From: Letharia columbiana
Lineage: Eukaryota > Ascomycota > Lecanoromycetes > Lecanorales > Parmeliaceae
Length of the DNA stretch: 64,000 bases
Reading direction: 5' to 3'
NCBI RefSeq assembly: GCF_014066305.1
Contig: NW_023501082.1
Location: 342,001-406,000, forward strand
Shown: positions 23,981 to 35,853 of the stretch, one piece after another
How positions within the stretch are numbered: position 1 is the stretch's first letter
How the letters are laid out: every line of letters starts with the position of its first letter
Position numbers and translations under genes: made by a program
The notes under the pieces: generated by a model
Database searches by the model: none
The model's input: only the letters and a program-made list of their open reading frames with translations
Told to the model about the DNA's origin: nothing

Positions 23981-26819
23981 ATGTCTTTCTTCACAAAGCG
24001 CTTTGGCAAGAACGCGAGCCCTGTTCGGTCTGAGGACCTGGGATCTGGCTCAAATGAAGATGTCAAAGAAAAGGACCCAGTCGCCATCAAAGCCAGTGGG
24101 GCTGATCTAACACCTGGCGACGAGCTGGAAACCGCTGCGCAACTCAAGGCGATCAAGAAGAAACACGAATGGGATCCCAATTTTGCGGAAGACCTCGTAG
24201 ACAACATTGACGAGGCCACCCAACAACACGACATTGGCGGGGAAGTTCGATTGGTCGATGAGCTTATCGAGAATTCGCCGTACCCTGAAGTTCGCGGCGC
24301 AGTCCGAAATGTGAGTTTTCCTTGAACACTGCACATTTACGCATGCTGAACAGGGTTCGCAGTACGACGAGGATGTTCCTGTAAACACTGTCCGCGCTTG
24401 GGTACTCGGAATGCTCTTGACCACAATCGCCTCCGGCCTAAACGCGCTTTTCGCTTTGCGCCAGCCTGCCATCACCATCACTTCCTTGACGGTCCAGTTA
24501 GTCGCATATCCCCTCGGTGTGGCATGGTATCAAGCCATGCCCAAACGCAAGTTCCGCCTTTTTGGGAAGTCATTCACTTTGAACAACGGGCCGTTCAACA
24601 TGAAAGAGCATACCATCATCGTGGTCATGGCCAATGTCAATGTTGCGGGTAAGACACCTCTCGTGCGAAAGAGCGCAGCATCTGCGGCAGACGCTAATGT
24701 CTGCTAGGTGGTGTGGCATATGCCACGGATACCCTTACTGCACAAAGAGGATTTTATGGTCAGAATTTCGGATGGGGATTCAACATTCTACTATGTATAA
24801 CGACTCAGATGATGGGATACGGCCTCGCAGGAATCTTTCGCAGGGTCTTGGTCTGGCCAGGTAAATCGATCCTGCTGCATCTCGCATGATCTATTCTAAA
24901 GGCATGCAGCTGCTATGATCTGGCCCACTACTTTGATCAACACTGCTTTGTTTTACAGTCTCCACGATAAGTCGGAGACCGACCCGGCCAAGTGCAACGG
25001 TTGGAGAATTTCCCGTTACAAATACTTCTTCATCGTCTTCACCTGTTCCTTCTGCTGGTACTGGTTCCCTGGCTTCATCGCGCCTTTCCTCAGCGTCTTT
25101 GCATTCGCGGTCTGGATTCGCCCCAATAACGTTGTGGTAAACCAGCTATTTGGCGGATGGACCGGAGTCTCGCTATTGCCAATCACTTTCGACTGGACTC
25201 AAATCACCGCATACGCCTATAGTCCTCTTATTCCACCGTGGCACGCGATATCCAATACGTTGATTGGTTGCGTCATATTCTGGTGGATCACTACAATTGG
25301 GGTCCATTATACGAATACCTGGTACGGTAATTACCTCCCGATGAGCGACTCTCAGGCATATGACAATACCGGAAACCTCTACAATGTCACCAACATCTTG
25401 ACGCCGAATTACACTCTGGATTTGGATGCCTACAAGGCATACTCGCCGCTGTTTCTCTCTACCACCTTCGCCCTGACGTATGGTCTCTCTTTTGCAGCGA
25501 TTGCGGCTGTAATTGTTCAAACCGCGCTGTTTCATGGTGGAGATCTGTGGAAGAGGGTGCGAAACATCCGGACCGATGATGAAGACGTGCATCTAAGGTA
25601 AGAACACTTCCCGAGTTTCCCCATCGCTTCATCGACCCAGGAACACGTGTTCGGGGCGGAGCAGTTCTGCAGCTTCCCATGGGGTCTACGGGTCGCCTTT
25701 TGAGGTCGGGTTGTGTTTATGAGAGGCGGTGCTGACTCCATGTTCTTCCAGAATGATGCGAAAATACAAAGATGTACCCCAGTGGTGGTACGCGGCGATG
25801 TTCATCATCATGATCGGTATATCTCTGGGGGTGTGCTTAGGATATCCAACCAATATGCACTGGTGGGCTTTTTTCATATCCATCATCATTTCCATCATCT
25901 GGTTCGTCCCCATCGGTCTCATTCAGGGCATGACAAGTATCCAACTTGGACTGAATGTCTTTACGTAAGTTCCGCAAACCTCTGAACCATCAACTAGAGC
26001 GCACCAGACTCATACATTTGCAGGGAGTTCATCACCGGATACATCCAGCCAGGCCGTCCAGTGGCCATGATGCTCTTTAAGACCTACGGCTACATCACAA
26101 TGGCTCAAGGTCTCTATTTCACACAAGACCTGAAACTAGGCCAGTACATGAAGATCCCATGGCGTTCCATGTTCATGGCGCAGACTATCGCTACCATCTG
26201 GGCTTGCATCGTTCAAGTCGCAGTCCTCGAATGGGCTCTTGGCGGTGCCATCGTAGATGTTTGCACAGAGCACCAGGTCAACAAGTTCAATTGCCCCAAT
26301 GGTCGGGTCTTCTTCAATGCTTCCGTTATATGGGGTCTCATCGGCCCACAGCGCATCTTCTCCCCTGGATCCATCTACGCCAACCTCCAGTGGTTCTGGA
26401 TGGCCGGCGCGCTGGCACCAGTCCTCTTCTACGCCCTCGCTCGCGCCTTTCCCCGCGCTCCGTTCCGCTACCTCTCCGCTCCCCTCATCTTCGGCGGCAG
26501 TGGCGATATCCCACCGGCTACTCCTCTCAATTACCTCGCTTGGGGCATCGTGGGCTACGTCTTCAACAAACACATCAGGAACAAGTACAGAGGCTGGTGG
26601 ATGCGCTTTAATTACATCACGTCCGCGGGTCTGGATACGGGTCTGGCTATTTGCACGATTGTCATCATCCTGACGGTCAATTTGACGAATACGTCTATGC
26701 CGTCCTGGTGGGGGGTGAGCGTCGCGAACAACAATATGGATAATCTGGATACGGCGGTCAAGATTCCGAATCCGAACCCGACTGCTCCGGGGAGGTTCTT
26801 TGGACCGACGGTTTGGTAG
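23981..26819 (+). CDS. OPT-family oligopeptide transporter, six exons, 824 aa
   Basis: Exons 23981-24310, 24354-24648, 24708-24860, 24910-25597, 25752-25964 and 26024-26819 give 2475 nt with all phases closing. Introns are 43-59 nt except the fourth (154 nt). After a charged cytosolic N terminus, the protein has many membrane helices and the landmarks of the ISP4-like peptide-transporter clade: 'VRAWVLGMLLTTIASGLNAL', 'QAMPKRKFRLFGKSFTLN', 'GPFNMKEHTIIVVMANV', 'GVAYATDTLTAQRGFYG', 'WGLIGPQRIFSPGSIYANL' and 'PLNYLAWGIVGYVFNKHIR'. The family imports small peptides or glutathione with protons across the plasma membrane. Two signature motifs are altered: NPG reads NNG, and KIPPR reads KIPWR. The gene looks intact otherwise. 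Length is typical. Confidence 0.92.
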
Positions 26820-27261
26820 GCGGTGTTTGGTTAGGGGTTGGGGGGGCGGGGGGCGTTGGGGCCAGGGTGAGGAGGGGTATTTGTAGGATAAGGGAGGCGA
26901 GAGTCTGGTGTATGCTCAATGCTTGGATGCTTCGTAACGAATCTCCTTCAGGTAGTTCAAATTGTCATATTATTGTTCTCCGTCTGCGAGATGGTTCATG
27001 AGCTGTGCGTGCCTGCAACGCGCCACTTCAAAATAGGAATCCAGCCCTTCACTGTCACGTTGGCCGTGAATTAAAATAACTCGCCTCGGCGTTTTGAACT
27101 CGGCGGGAAAGTACAAGGTGGAGAACGTGTTTCGATTTGGTGCAGTATCTTTGTAACTAACGCCGTCTGCCTTCACTGACCGAGGCGGACTTCAGATACC
27201 CTCTCAAGGATAGGAGAACATCTGTCCGCTACGAGCTACAAACCCAGCCGTTCCGTATCAC

Positions 27262-27315
27262 CGAGTGGCTCTTCATTCGATTTCATCTTTTTCGGAGCCA
27301 TTACGTTCTTTGTCA
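27262..27315 (-). repeat. Diverged fragment of the dispersed repeat, inverted
   Basis: The reverse complement reads 'aatggctccgaaaaagatga' and then 'aatcgaatgaagagccac', the core of the repeat at 1100, 45290 and 49300, with several substitutions. Only about 50 bp are recognisable. Confidence 0.6.
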
Positions 27316-27584
27316 TCGGCGGCTTTCAGCGCTAGAGCATCCGTTTGTGGCCCAGCTTACAGGGCGTACAGGCTGAGTCGCTACGATGTCGGTCTTTTAC
27401 AGAGACTGATTGATGCAGATACAGGGACGCTACTCTTGAGAGGTGGTGTGATCGTCAAGCTGGGCATCGAGCGAGCTGGTACTGTTTCCCTTGTTTTCTT
27501 GTGGGGGTTTTGAGGGGTAATGAGGCCAGCGAGGACGGATGTTTAGGACTAGACGGATTTTCATACAAGGCATACGGTTAGCAG

Positions 27585-27660
27585 GGCACATGGCTAGAGG
27601 CACACGGCTGTCAAGAGCACACGGCCATTGAGAGCACATGGCTGTCAGGGCACACTTGAC
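27585..27660 (+). repeat. Imperfect ~18-bp tandem repeat
   Basis: Four or five degenerate units of the type 'gcacacggctgtcaagag' (variants 'gcacatggctagaggcac', 'gcacacggccattgagag', 'gcacatggctgtcagggc'). It is non-coding. Confidence 0.6.
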
Positions 27661-29377
27661 CCACGGCCATCGCCTCTCAGGACATGATCTCTGGGCCTAC
27701 GGCCATCGTGTTCGGCCGCAGAACACGCTGCCTACCGCATTCCAGAGGATAGATTCCTAGCCCTACGGCTATCTCATTTTAGGATAGGAAATCTAGGCCC
27801 AATACCACCACGGCCGTCCCATTCGGCCGAAGACACTCGGCCCATCGCAAATTTGATTGGACAAAATTCGAGGCACATAGCCGACGGATTACCACTCAAA
27901 CATACTCCGAGCCACACTGTCATCGCATCACATCGGTATCAGTATGCATTGTACCTTTAGCGCTGATGCTGGCGATTCCAGCTAGGGACGTCTTCTTCGT
28001 TTTGGGTGCTTGGGACTTTCGTGGCGCTGGGGTACGAAAACATGTCTGTTGAGGTCTTTGTTTAGCTGCTATCCTCGGCGTCGAGATAGCCCAGCGACTT
28101 GCTTGTATCCTCCATATGCTCTGGTGCTAGTGTGATGCGTGACGAGATCGAACAGATCATTACTTGCGCCCACACAGGCTGTCGATACATATCTGCTTGG
28201 GATCTAGGGCGGCATGCGAGGTGTCATATAGCTGATCTGCCTGCTTTCCATGAAGTCCAGCCCAGATGACTGACCACAGGTATGAGAAGAGGGTAGGCAT
28301 ACAAGCTGACTTTTTATCGCCAAGCTCAAAAATGGGAGCTTTTCCATCTAAAGTATAGAAGAATGGGGACAGCGGGACATCGCAGTTTTGCCCAGGGTTC
28401 TCAAGGCTGCGAGGCTGACAGGAAGGAATGGGAGGGTGGCGGAGCGCTTGTTCGGTAGCCTATGAGAGAGCGGAAAGCTGTGCTCGCCAATGCACAACCC
28501 GCATCGATTTTCACAGACCTGCATGGACTTGCGTAGAATCCAACTCCTGCATATGCCCTTCTGACGACGGTCAGAGGCTCAGGGTCATGATTGTCACTCA
28601 TCCTCATCCTGTGTGTTCAAAGTCATGAGGTGGGAACGGGCAATGAAACTATGGGCTGTGAGCTCACAGCGGACGGAAATAGTGGAGAGGAGCTCAAAAG
28701 CACACTGGTTTCTTGCTTAGGCGCTCGGTCCACTGTCCCTACTGCAGCTGCTCACTAGCAGTATACAGAAGCTGGCAAGACCGGTCTCGAAGATATTGTC
28801 TTGTACAATGAAGGTACTTTGTTTTATTTGCCACAACTCAGATCTTCTTCTCCCAGCATGGGCTTTCATGTCCCGCTACCATTGACTATCTGTAGATCTC
28901 CTAGAGTGTAAATCACGCGTGGTGGTCGAAGGACCGACTTCAGGGGTTCCTCGTACAATCCTAGCCTGGGTGCTGAGGACAAATGACTTTACAAAAAGTG
29001 CCCGACAAGGTAGCTTGTGAGAAGAATGTTTTTCCTTGAGACTTCGAAAGTTGCACATGTAGGAGGTTGGATGGCCCCTTCTTGTTGGCTGTTGAATAGA
29101 TTGGAGGGTTCTTCCTACCTATTATTTCCAACATTATATATTCGACGAACTTGAGGGGCTAGAAAGCATGCGATATAGGGATGCGCGATTTGGGAAACGG
29201 ACTAGGCTTTGAGGATACTTCAAGCTGGAAACACGGCATAGAAATGCTTGTCACTCCACCAAAGTACAACGGAACGGACTCGGACCTCGAAGGAAAGAAT
29301 ATATATGTACATCATCCGACCACGTATCTCCTTGCAATCTTCACACATCGATAAGTTGTTTAATACACAGACACCCG

Positions 29378-31262
29378 CTAATCCGTATGCGCATCCTTCG
29401 GCAGTTCGACGATTTGCCCGTCAACATAAAGATTCGCCAGCTTTGGCCCAGGATACTTAGTCCGAGCATGGATGAACCACCACGCTATGGTGACAATGAG
29501 TACACCGACTAGGATTACGCTGTTGTAGTTCATAGTGGACTCGGTGGTCGGGTATACGTATGCTGTACACACCCATGGCGTCAGTAGTTGGCAATGCTCA
29601 CAAGCTCGACCGACTTACGGAAGCAGAACATGATGTTGAAGAATACAATCAATAGCACAGCGATGGCGTTCACAGCATAACCGGCTGAACCCATCCAGAA
29701 CGGCCCTTTGGGAACATTCTTTCGTCCGGTGAACAGATGCGGCCCGATGGCGAGTGCGTACGACATGGTTGTGAGGATGATAAATGATCCGACTAAGTCG
29801 GTAAACGCTGTTTTGCTCCCTAGCTGAATAGCGCCGAAACAGGTGCACAGGAAGGCAGCGAGGACTGTGGCGGGGACAGGACAACTGAGCTTTTCGTTGA
29901 CTTGCGAGAAGAAGCCCGAGAAAGGCGTCGCGTTGTCGCGGGCTAGGGCCCACCATATTCGACCGACCTAAGGGCGTTATAGGATGGTAGTGTGGGTTGC
30001 TCGGAGTGTGGAAGGCATACCGTGAGGAAAGTGCCGAGCACACAGATCATGATGGAGAGAAAGAGAATTAAAAGCAGGCCGAAAGTGGCGCCCTTGTTGC
30101 CAGTAGCTTGGGAGTAGACGACTGCGAGCGGAAAGGATCCGTTGCTGCCGACGACCGCTGTTAGGTCGTTGACGCCGTAGAGGATAGCGATGGCGTAGAG
30201 GAAAGACGCTAAGACCCATTAGAGCGATACATTGCGATGAGCTTGGTGGGAACATACTTAGTGTGCCCAAGATGATCTGTGCTCCCACAGCCCGAGGCAT
30301 GTCTCGGGCTGGATTCGGCAACTCCTCCGACATGTGGGTTACTGCATCTGGCGTGCCAATTGTAAAGGCACCATTGAGCACGCCAGTCAAGAAGGTAACA
30401 CCATTGCTCCAGCCTGCAGCATTGTTCTGGCTGAAGTCGCCCCATACAGCCGAGTTGCTGGCATGTACTTTCGGCATGGCTGCGACTACGATGATGGTCA
30501 CAAGTCCACCAACAATCACCAGAAACAACCCGATTTGGTTCAACACTGGCAATAAACGATTTCCAAATACCACAAGCGCGCAGCAAGACCAGGTGATTAG
30601 AATGAAAGCGACATAGACGTGCCATGGTTTGATGATGAGGTCTGGGTGGAAGACTGCGTACATTTGTACGGCTACATTGGAGGGGATGGAGACGATAGAG
30701 GCGAGGTCGAATATCCAGCCAAAGAAATTGAGGGAGCCGGTGAAGAAGCCGAGGACGCGGCCGTAGCGGGGGCCGGGGGTCACGGAGGCCCAGTGGTAGA
30801 CGCCGCCAGCGGAAGGAATAGAGGAGGTGAGCAATAGGAACGTCAGCAAAGGACTCAAAGTGGAAGTATGGTCGACGCATGTACCTCGGCGATAGATGCA
30901 GCAATAAAGCCATAATAGAAGCATGCAACTAGGAGTTCATAGAGAACACCAGCTGGTCCTCCATTATCTACAGACTCATCAGTGCTTGCACTTTCTCCAA
31001 CATCCGGGGTCACGTACTTATAGAAACAGCAATGGAGCCGCCCAATGCGACCCATGCATTGTCGATGGTAAGCGCCAACCCGCAGATGCTGAGGAGGCCA
31101 TAATGTCGCTGCAGTTGATCCCTATGCCCGGATGCGTTGATTACTTCTCCACCCTGTACAATTGAAGTCCTTCGGTCGACACCATCTATCTTTTCCGGAT
31201 CGTGGCCGTGCGCTTTCAGATCTTGCCATTCCCCGATCTTGGTTCAGGTTCTCCATTGCCAT
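29378..31262 (-). pseudogene. APC-superfamily amino-acid/GABA permease gene with a frameshift and a lost splice acceptor
   Basis: On the minus strand, exons 31262-31018, 30967-30885, 30831-30258, 30208-30021, 29967-29619 and 29562-29378 encode an amino-acid/GABA/choline-type permease. Landmarks are 'HYGLLSICGLALTIDNAWVA', 'PSAGGVYHWASVTPGPRYG', 'GFFTGSLNFFGWIFDLAS', 'TPDAVTHMSEELPNPARDMP' and 'GRIWWALARDNATPFSGFF'. Exons 2-6 keep phase and the tail ends in TAG. Two faults stand out. First, from ATG 31262 ('MAMENLNQDR') the frame is thrown off at a run of four C/G (31231-31234); removing one base restores 'EWQDLKAHGHDPEKIDG', and no in-frame ATG exists in the restored frame downstream. Second, the 53-nt intron 30884-30832 has a CTGAC branch point but ends TTG instead of YAG, and reading through it meets a TGA. 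The rest looks freshly functional, so the gene is either newly dead or the bases are wrong here. Confidence 0.7.
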
Positions 31263-31350
31263 GATGGGCTCGGCTCTTGGCAGATTATGCTCGCTAGCTT
31301 TGTTTCGGCTAGCCTGGAGTCGCGTGTCTTATCGCACGCTATATAACAAA
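31263..31350 (-). promoter_or_regulatory. Core promoter of the permease gene
   Basis: The minus strand has 'gttatatagcg' (plus 31338-31348) about 78 nt before ATG 31262, the usual place for a TATA element in this setting, and a good 'catcATGG' start context. Confidence 0.4.
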
Positions 31351-32919
31351 GTACTAAGGTAAGATACTATTGCTTAAGGTACCTTAGTCTCCTGCAGGCG
31401 CTTTTTGGTATATACCTGTCGGGTTGGTTTCAATTGCTCCGAAAGAAAGAATGAAATGAAACGAGTCGCAAAGATGCAGCCATGAGATTGTCAGGTTTGA
31501 GATCCTTCAGCGTGACGTCGTTAGGGAGCTCTTCAATTGCTATCTTCGGTAACGGTGCGGCGAGGAATGTAAGCATGCAGATAAGATGCCGCTGCCTTTG
31601 ATGATCCCAGGTTATTCGTACTTTTTATCGTCGTTTTGGCCAATCATGCTTAAAGGATTTCGGCCGCTGGACTCTTCCCGCGATCAGGATTGCCATTGAG
31701 TCGTGAAAGTAAGTAAGCGATTATTTTTGTCGTGTAGGCGCATTGCCTTTGGTCTTGATATGACGATACGAAGGAATATGGAAATGTCTACAGTACTGTA
31801 GTAGTGTACAGTACCCGGGCAAAGTCGTTGACCCGCGAAACGTGGAAGGTGCATGAACGGTGCGATGGCTTGGAAATCTCTCCGCGAAATCTTGCTGATT
31901 TGTTAGCACCTTTCCTTTTATGGAGTGGCGGGAGTCGTGATATCTTCCTCGGTAGTACGTTTAGCGGCGCAGGGACATGTTGTGCTCGAGAAATGCCATA
32001 CTTGTTGTTTGGCAAACCCTACAACCCACGTCCTCTCCTCCATTCAACCACATCCCTCGAGTCCTCTCCACCCATCTCCCCTAGCCCGTGGAATCAAAGC
32101 AAAAGCGCACTCGCATTCCAATTCCCCAACTCTCTCTTCGCAGTCCCCATAATAGTAAACCCCGGAAGTACCAAACCCCCACCAGAAGCGCACACGGATA
32201 CTCGCTGAGCGAGCTAAGTACGTGGCACGATTATGGGCCATCAAATAGGGCGCGCTGAGCAAGCAACAAAGGAGCAAAATGTATAAATTCATATGGTACA
32301 CGTTTTGTTGCGTTTGGGTACGCCTCCAATCCGTGGAATACTTCGAATCCTTCGCGTCTCAGCCGCACTTCCTGCCCAAATCGGATGCCACATTCTCACT
32401 TCGGGTTTGCGCCTTGTAGGATCTAGTTCTGCTCCTCGGACTGGTCTCTGTTTCGCAAGCTGACAATTCTTCATTGAGACCCGCAATTCTTCTAGAGGTA
32501 CCGTAAGTCGTGAAATCATCCGGTGGAGCTGCGGATCAGGCAAGGTGCCGATGAGGATAGTGATAGTTGGAAGGGTACGAATTCTCGCATCGACATCAAG
32601 ACTCTTTTCTTACATTGCGCAAGTCCAACACCTCTATATAGCTTTTCGTTAAACCATCGCCACTGTAACTTCCCCAATAATTTCCACTACTTCACAAAAC
32701 GCTAACATCACAACTTTTCTTCGCCACTTCTATGATCGATAACCTCTTTCCCGCACACCCAGACGCACGGAACTTACTCAATATTATCACCTCCATCTAT
32801 CTACCTTCCACCCCGTCCTCCACTTTCATGCCTTGCTTAATTGTTCCTTCCGGAAGAAAGCTCCAAACCCGATCGGCACGGCCAGCTGAAACAGCAACGC
32901 GACCCAAAACCACGCCGAG
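31351..32919. other. Intergenic, nothing recognised
   Basis: Permease upstream flank followed by unassigned sequence. It includes a near-palindromic 'taaggtaccttag' at about 31375-31387. Frames at 31804-32208 are unsupported. Confidence 0.4.
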
Positions 32920-33171
32920 GCATGGCTCGTCTCTACTAGGCATCAAAGCAAAATCCGCCCCACTGAATATATATGGTGGAAGTGCAGTGAATTCGGGCTG
33001 TGAGAAGACCCTTCCCGGGTATACTTTCATCTTTCGTGCGAATTTGATGGCCGCAAACTTGCCGTAAAGGTCGATTACGGGGCCTACACATACTAGCTGT
33101 ACGTGCAAATGCCATTCCATGATGGAAGGGAACACGTCCGCAATCGCATCAACTCTGAATGTTTCGGAGTT
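32920..33171 (-). pseudogene. ags1: Fragment of cell-wall alpha-1,3-glucan synthase (GT5 domain)
   Basis: About 70 residues on the minus strand read '[20 protein letters not shown]', '[20 protein letters not shown]', '[18 protein letters not shown]' and '[14 protein letters not shown]'. This is the conserved heart of the glycogen-synthase-like glucosyltransferase domain of fungal alpha-1,3-glucan synthases. The similarity stops at 'SRDEP', where the family would continue with the glycine-rich 'GLVAVEF' segment. An intact synthase has well over 2000 residues, so this is a small isolated relic, not a gene. The rest of the enzyme was not found nearby. Confidence 0.75.
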
Positions 33172-33479
33172 AGCATGGCTTTTTTGAGGCATAAAATCCA
33201 GGTTCTCAAGGTACTTTGGGAGTTGAAGTCGTCCTATTGCTCGCGAGGCATGTCTTGCGGCTCAAGTGCAGGGGTCCAATCAGGGAGTGTTTGCTCCGCA
33301 GTGTGCAAGTGGGCGAATGCAGCGGAAGTAGGCGAGCGCCAGATGCGGTTGATCTTTACTCACCGGAGGTTTCCGTCATTTTCCGTGGAGGTGGTGCTCT
33401 GGGATGGACCGGAGACGTTCTAGAATAGGGCCTTTCCGGGCATTATTGCGCGGGGTTTTCCATGCTCGAATGGATCACC

Positions 33480-33918
33480 TCAGACGTAGCCGGGGGTACT
33501 CTGTTTAAAGAGCAGGATTGGGTAGCCGCTGTAGTGATTCGGGTCTCGCGGGAAGTCGGCGGTCGTGTTCGTGAAGCCTTGCATGTAGATTTGAAGCGCG
33601 GCTGTCATGATGTAATGGCTGTGATCCGAGTCGATCCATGTGTATGCTACTTGTGTGCATGTGGTGGCACTGTTGTAAATCAGAGTTTCGCGCAACATAT
33701 GTTGTCTGAGACGTTGCTAGGTCGATGACGCGCCACTGTGGTAGAACCTGGGAAGCTGGAAGGTCATAGGCCAAGACCATCGTCACGGTATTAGCCTGCT
33801 CAGGGCTATCAGCGGATAAGCGTTCGTAGAGTAGGCTTCCACACAGCTGATTGGCAGTAGTCGTCAATGGTCCTGGGATCAAAGATGAAGTGAAGGTCTC
33901 TGTGGCCGATGTACACAT
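33480..33918 (-). pseudogene. Possible remnant of an unrecognised minus-strand gene
   Basis: Two overlapping minus frames look protein-like in turn: 'ETFTSSLIPGPLTTTANQLC' and 'LLYERLSADSPEQANTVTM' (33918-33720), then 'RETLIYNSATTCTQVAYTW' and 'DSDHSHYIMTAALQIYMQGF' (33698-33480). A frame change of unknown cause joins them near 33710. No family recognised. The interval from 33919 to 34342 shows nothing further. Confidence 0.25.
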
Positions 33919-34342
33919 GAAAGCACTACGAGCCGCAAGCAGGGGTTAGCAGCGTTAAAGGCACACAGAGGAGATAGATAGGGGCTTTCTGGGGTGAGAT
34001 AACCTGGCACTGGTACACTCTAGCGTTGGCTTGTTGCAGCCAGAAGACCCTCTTCATGGTTCGTAGAAAGTAACAGGCGTCAGAAGGGCTGTGTAGTATT
34101 TTTCTTTGGTCCATGTCACCTTTTAGCGGGATCGTGGCCTTCGCCCTAGATATCTCTATTTCATTGACAACACATCGCATCGCGCAAGGTATCAAGCGAA
34201 GATTGCTATCATTGATTGTATCTGGGCGGGCTATGCTGACATTTGTCCTTGACCCCTGTACCATTGCTGGCAGGATTTGATGCGCACAACAATGAATGGT
34301 AGCGACCGTTGCAATACGGTTCGGCGTATCTCCATCGAGCCC

Positions 34343-35853
34343 TCAATAATTCACTAGCACTACTTCATCTGCGTCCCAGTCTATTGAGTCGTCCAGCGAA
34401 GAGACACTCGCCTCCTCATGATCTTCCGGTGACTGCTCCTGACCATCGCTTCCGTATCCGGAGTGTGTGACGGGAGGATGTAGAGCGTGCAAGCGCTGCT
34501 CAACACTTAGTTTGAATCGACCGACGTAGTCCGAGAAGCGGATCATCCTCACTTCGTGCGAGCTATACAGAGGTCAGCACGTCATCTAGGAGCGAAGGTC
34601 CGAGTGACTTACTCTCGCCGCAAGATCCCAGACTTCTGGAGTCTGTCATAGTCCCAGAACACATAGCCCCAGTCTCGTAGACCTTTGTACGCAGGATCGA
34701 TAAGTCTTGATGGCTGTAGATGATGATGGGCCCATAGCCAGCCTTGGGGAAGCTCTGAGTAGCCATTCTCATCACATGCTGGGCTAAAGTCTTTCTCTGT
34801 GTCCAAAAAGCGTTGGCAATCACGGCGGGCATCCGGGTTGAGGCCTAAGCGCTCAAACGCCCTGGAGAGGAAGTCTCCCTCTAGATGATGAAGCACAGAG
34901 CTGGAGACGTAATGGAGAAACAGGTCTCGCTGTTCATTCCCAGTTGATTCAAGTATTTGACGAATGTAGGGTAGCCCCAGCGACATGAGGTGTTCCAAGT
35001 GCTCTTCTTGTTCGTGTTGAGCACGGTTGGTAAGCATGTAGAATGGCGATTCCCACATAGCTGATTCATCAGATTCCTCAAAGGTCATTGCCTCGATTGG
35101 CAGAGTTCGCACAGCCTCGTCCTCTATTCTGTCGTAGATGCCGCGTAAACGGCGGAATAGGTAATCTCTAATGCATGCTATCTCAGAGATCTGGAATGCG
35201 GGTAAGTCCTCAAGAAACATTTTTGCCTGCTCTGCAGTGGTTAGAGGCGGATCTCTGATGCATTGGTGGACGCCATTAGAAAAGTCCTGTGTACAGCGAG
35301 AGAAGAGGTGCCTGTAGAGCTCGAAGCGGCAGAAGGCCCTTTGGAGTCTCCCAATCTCGGTGGTTGAAAGATGAAGTTGTTGGACGTGATTGTACTCCGG
35401 CAGAATTCTACAATCTTGGGAATGTCCTAGCTGATCCAGCACGGGAAGAGTGTTTTGAGCATAGTCGTCTATGAATATTTTGACAAGTCGATCAAGCTTG
35501 CATAAATTTGTTGACAAAGATCCTGAGGCATTTGATTCGTACCACCGATGTATCTGGTCGGGGAACGTGTCGCAGAAGCTCACGGCGGTATCTCGTTGTG
35601 ACTGAGTATCTCGTTTTGACTGGTGCTGGATCTGCGCCAATTCTGCAAGGGCCACAGCTTCTGGCTGCACAGCTGGGTGGAATTGACATAGCGCTATTGT
35701 TAAAAGAGTGGTTTCTTTGTTATATCGGAAGACTTGGTAAAGGCGGGGTGATGCGCGGATGAGAGCATATAGAATATCAAGGGTACCTATTTGCAATAGA
35801 ATCTGCTGCTGTAGCTCTGGTGAAAGCAGCTCTAAGGCGCTTTGTCCGGGCAT
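34343..35853 (-). CDS. F-box-like protein A, 486 aa (copy 1 of duplicated pair)
   Basis: Exon 1 (35853-34613) and exon 2 (34562-34343) join across a 50-nt intron (GTAAGT..TAG) to 1461 nt. The N terminus 'SALELLSPELQQQILLQIGT' followed by 'LYALIRASPRLYQVF' is an F-box-like helix set, the module that binds SKP1 in SCF ubiquitin ligases. The remaining 420 residues are helical with blocks such as 'LTTAEQAKMFLEDLPAFQ', 'ACIRDYLFRRLRGIYDRIED' and 'LPQGWLWAHHH', typical of a large lineage-expanded family with unknown targets. Start 35853 (MPGQSALELL) is chosen because the paralogue at 40515 begins at the matching place; the frame is open further upstream. It is about 40% identical by eye to the copy at 38969-40515. 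It is divergent from the gene at 37084. Confidence 0.8.

Larger units (their letters stand above)
26820..29377. other. Convergent intergenic region between OPT and permease genes
   Basis: No gene recognised in 2.5 kb. It contains an inverted diverged copy of the dispersed repeat (27262-27315) and an imperfect short tandem repeat (27585-27660) with related 'acggc' motifs thinning out to about 27850. Confidence 0.5.

Noticed and set aside
27590..27850. CRISPR-like array
   Set aside because: The repeats are degenerate, have no distinct spacers, and the genome is eukaryotic.
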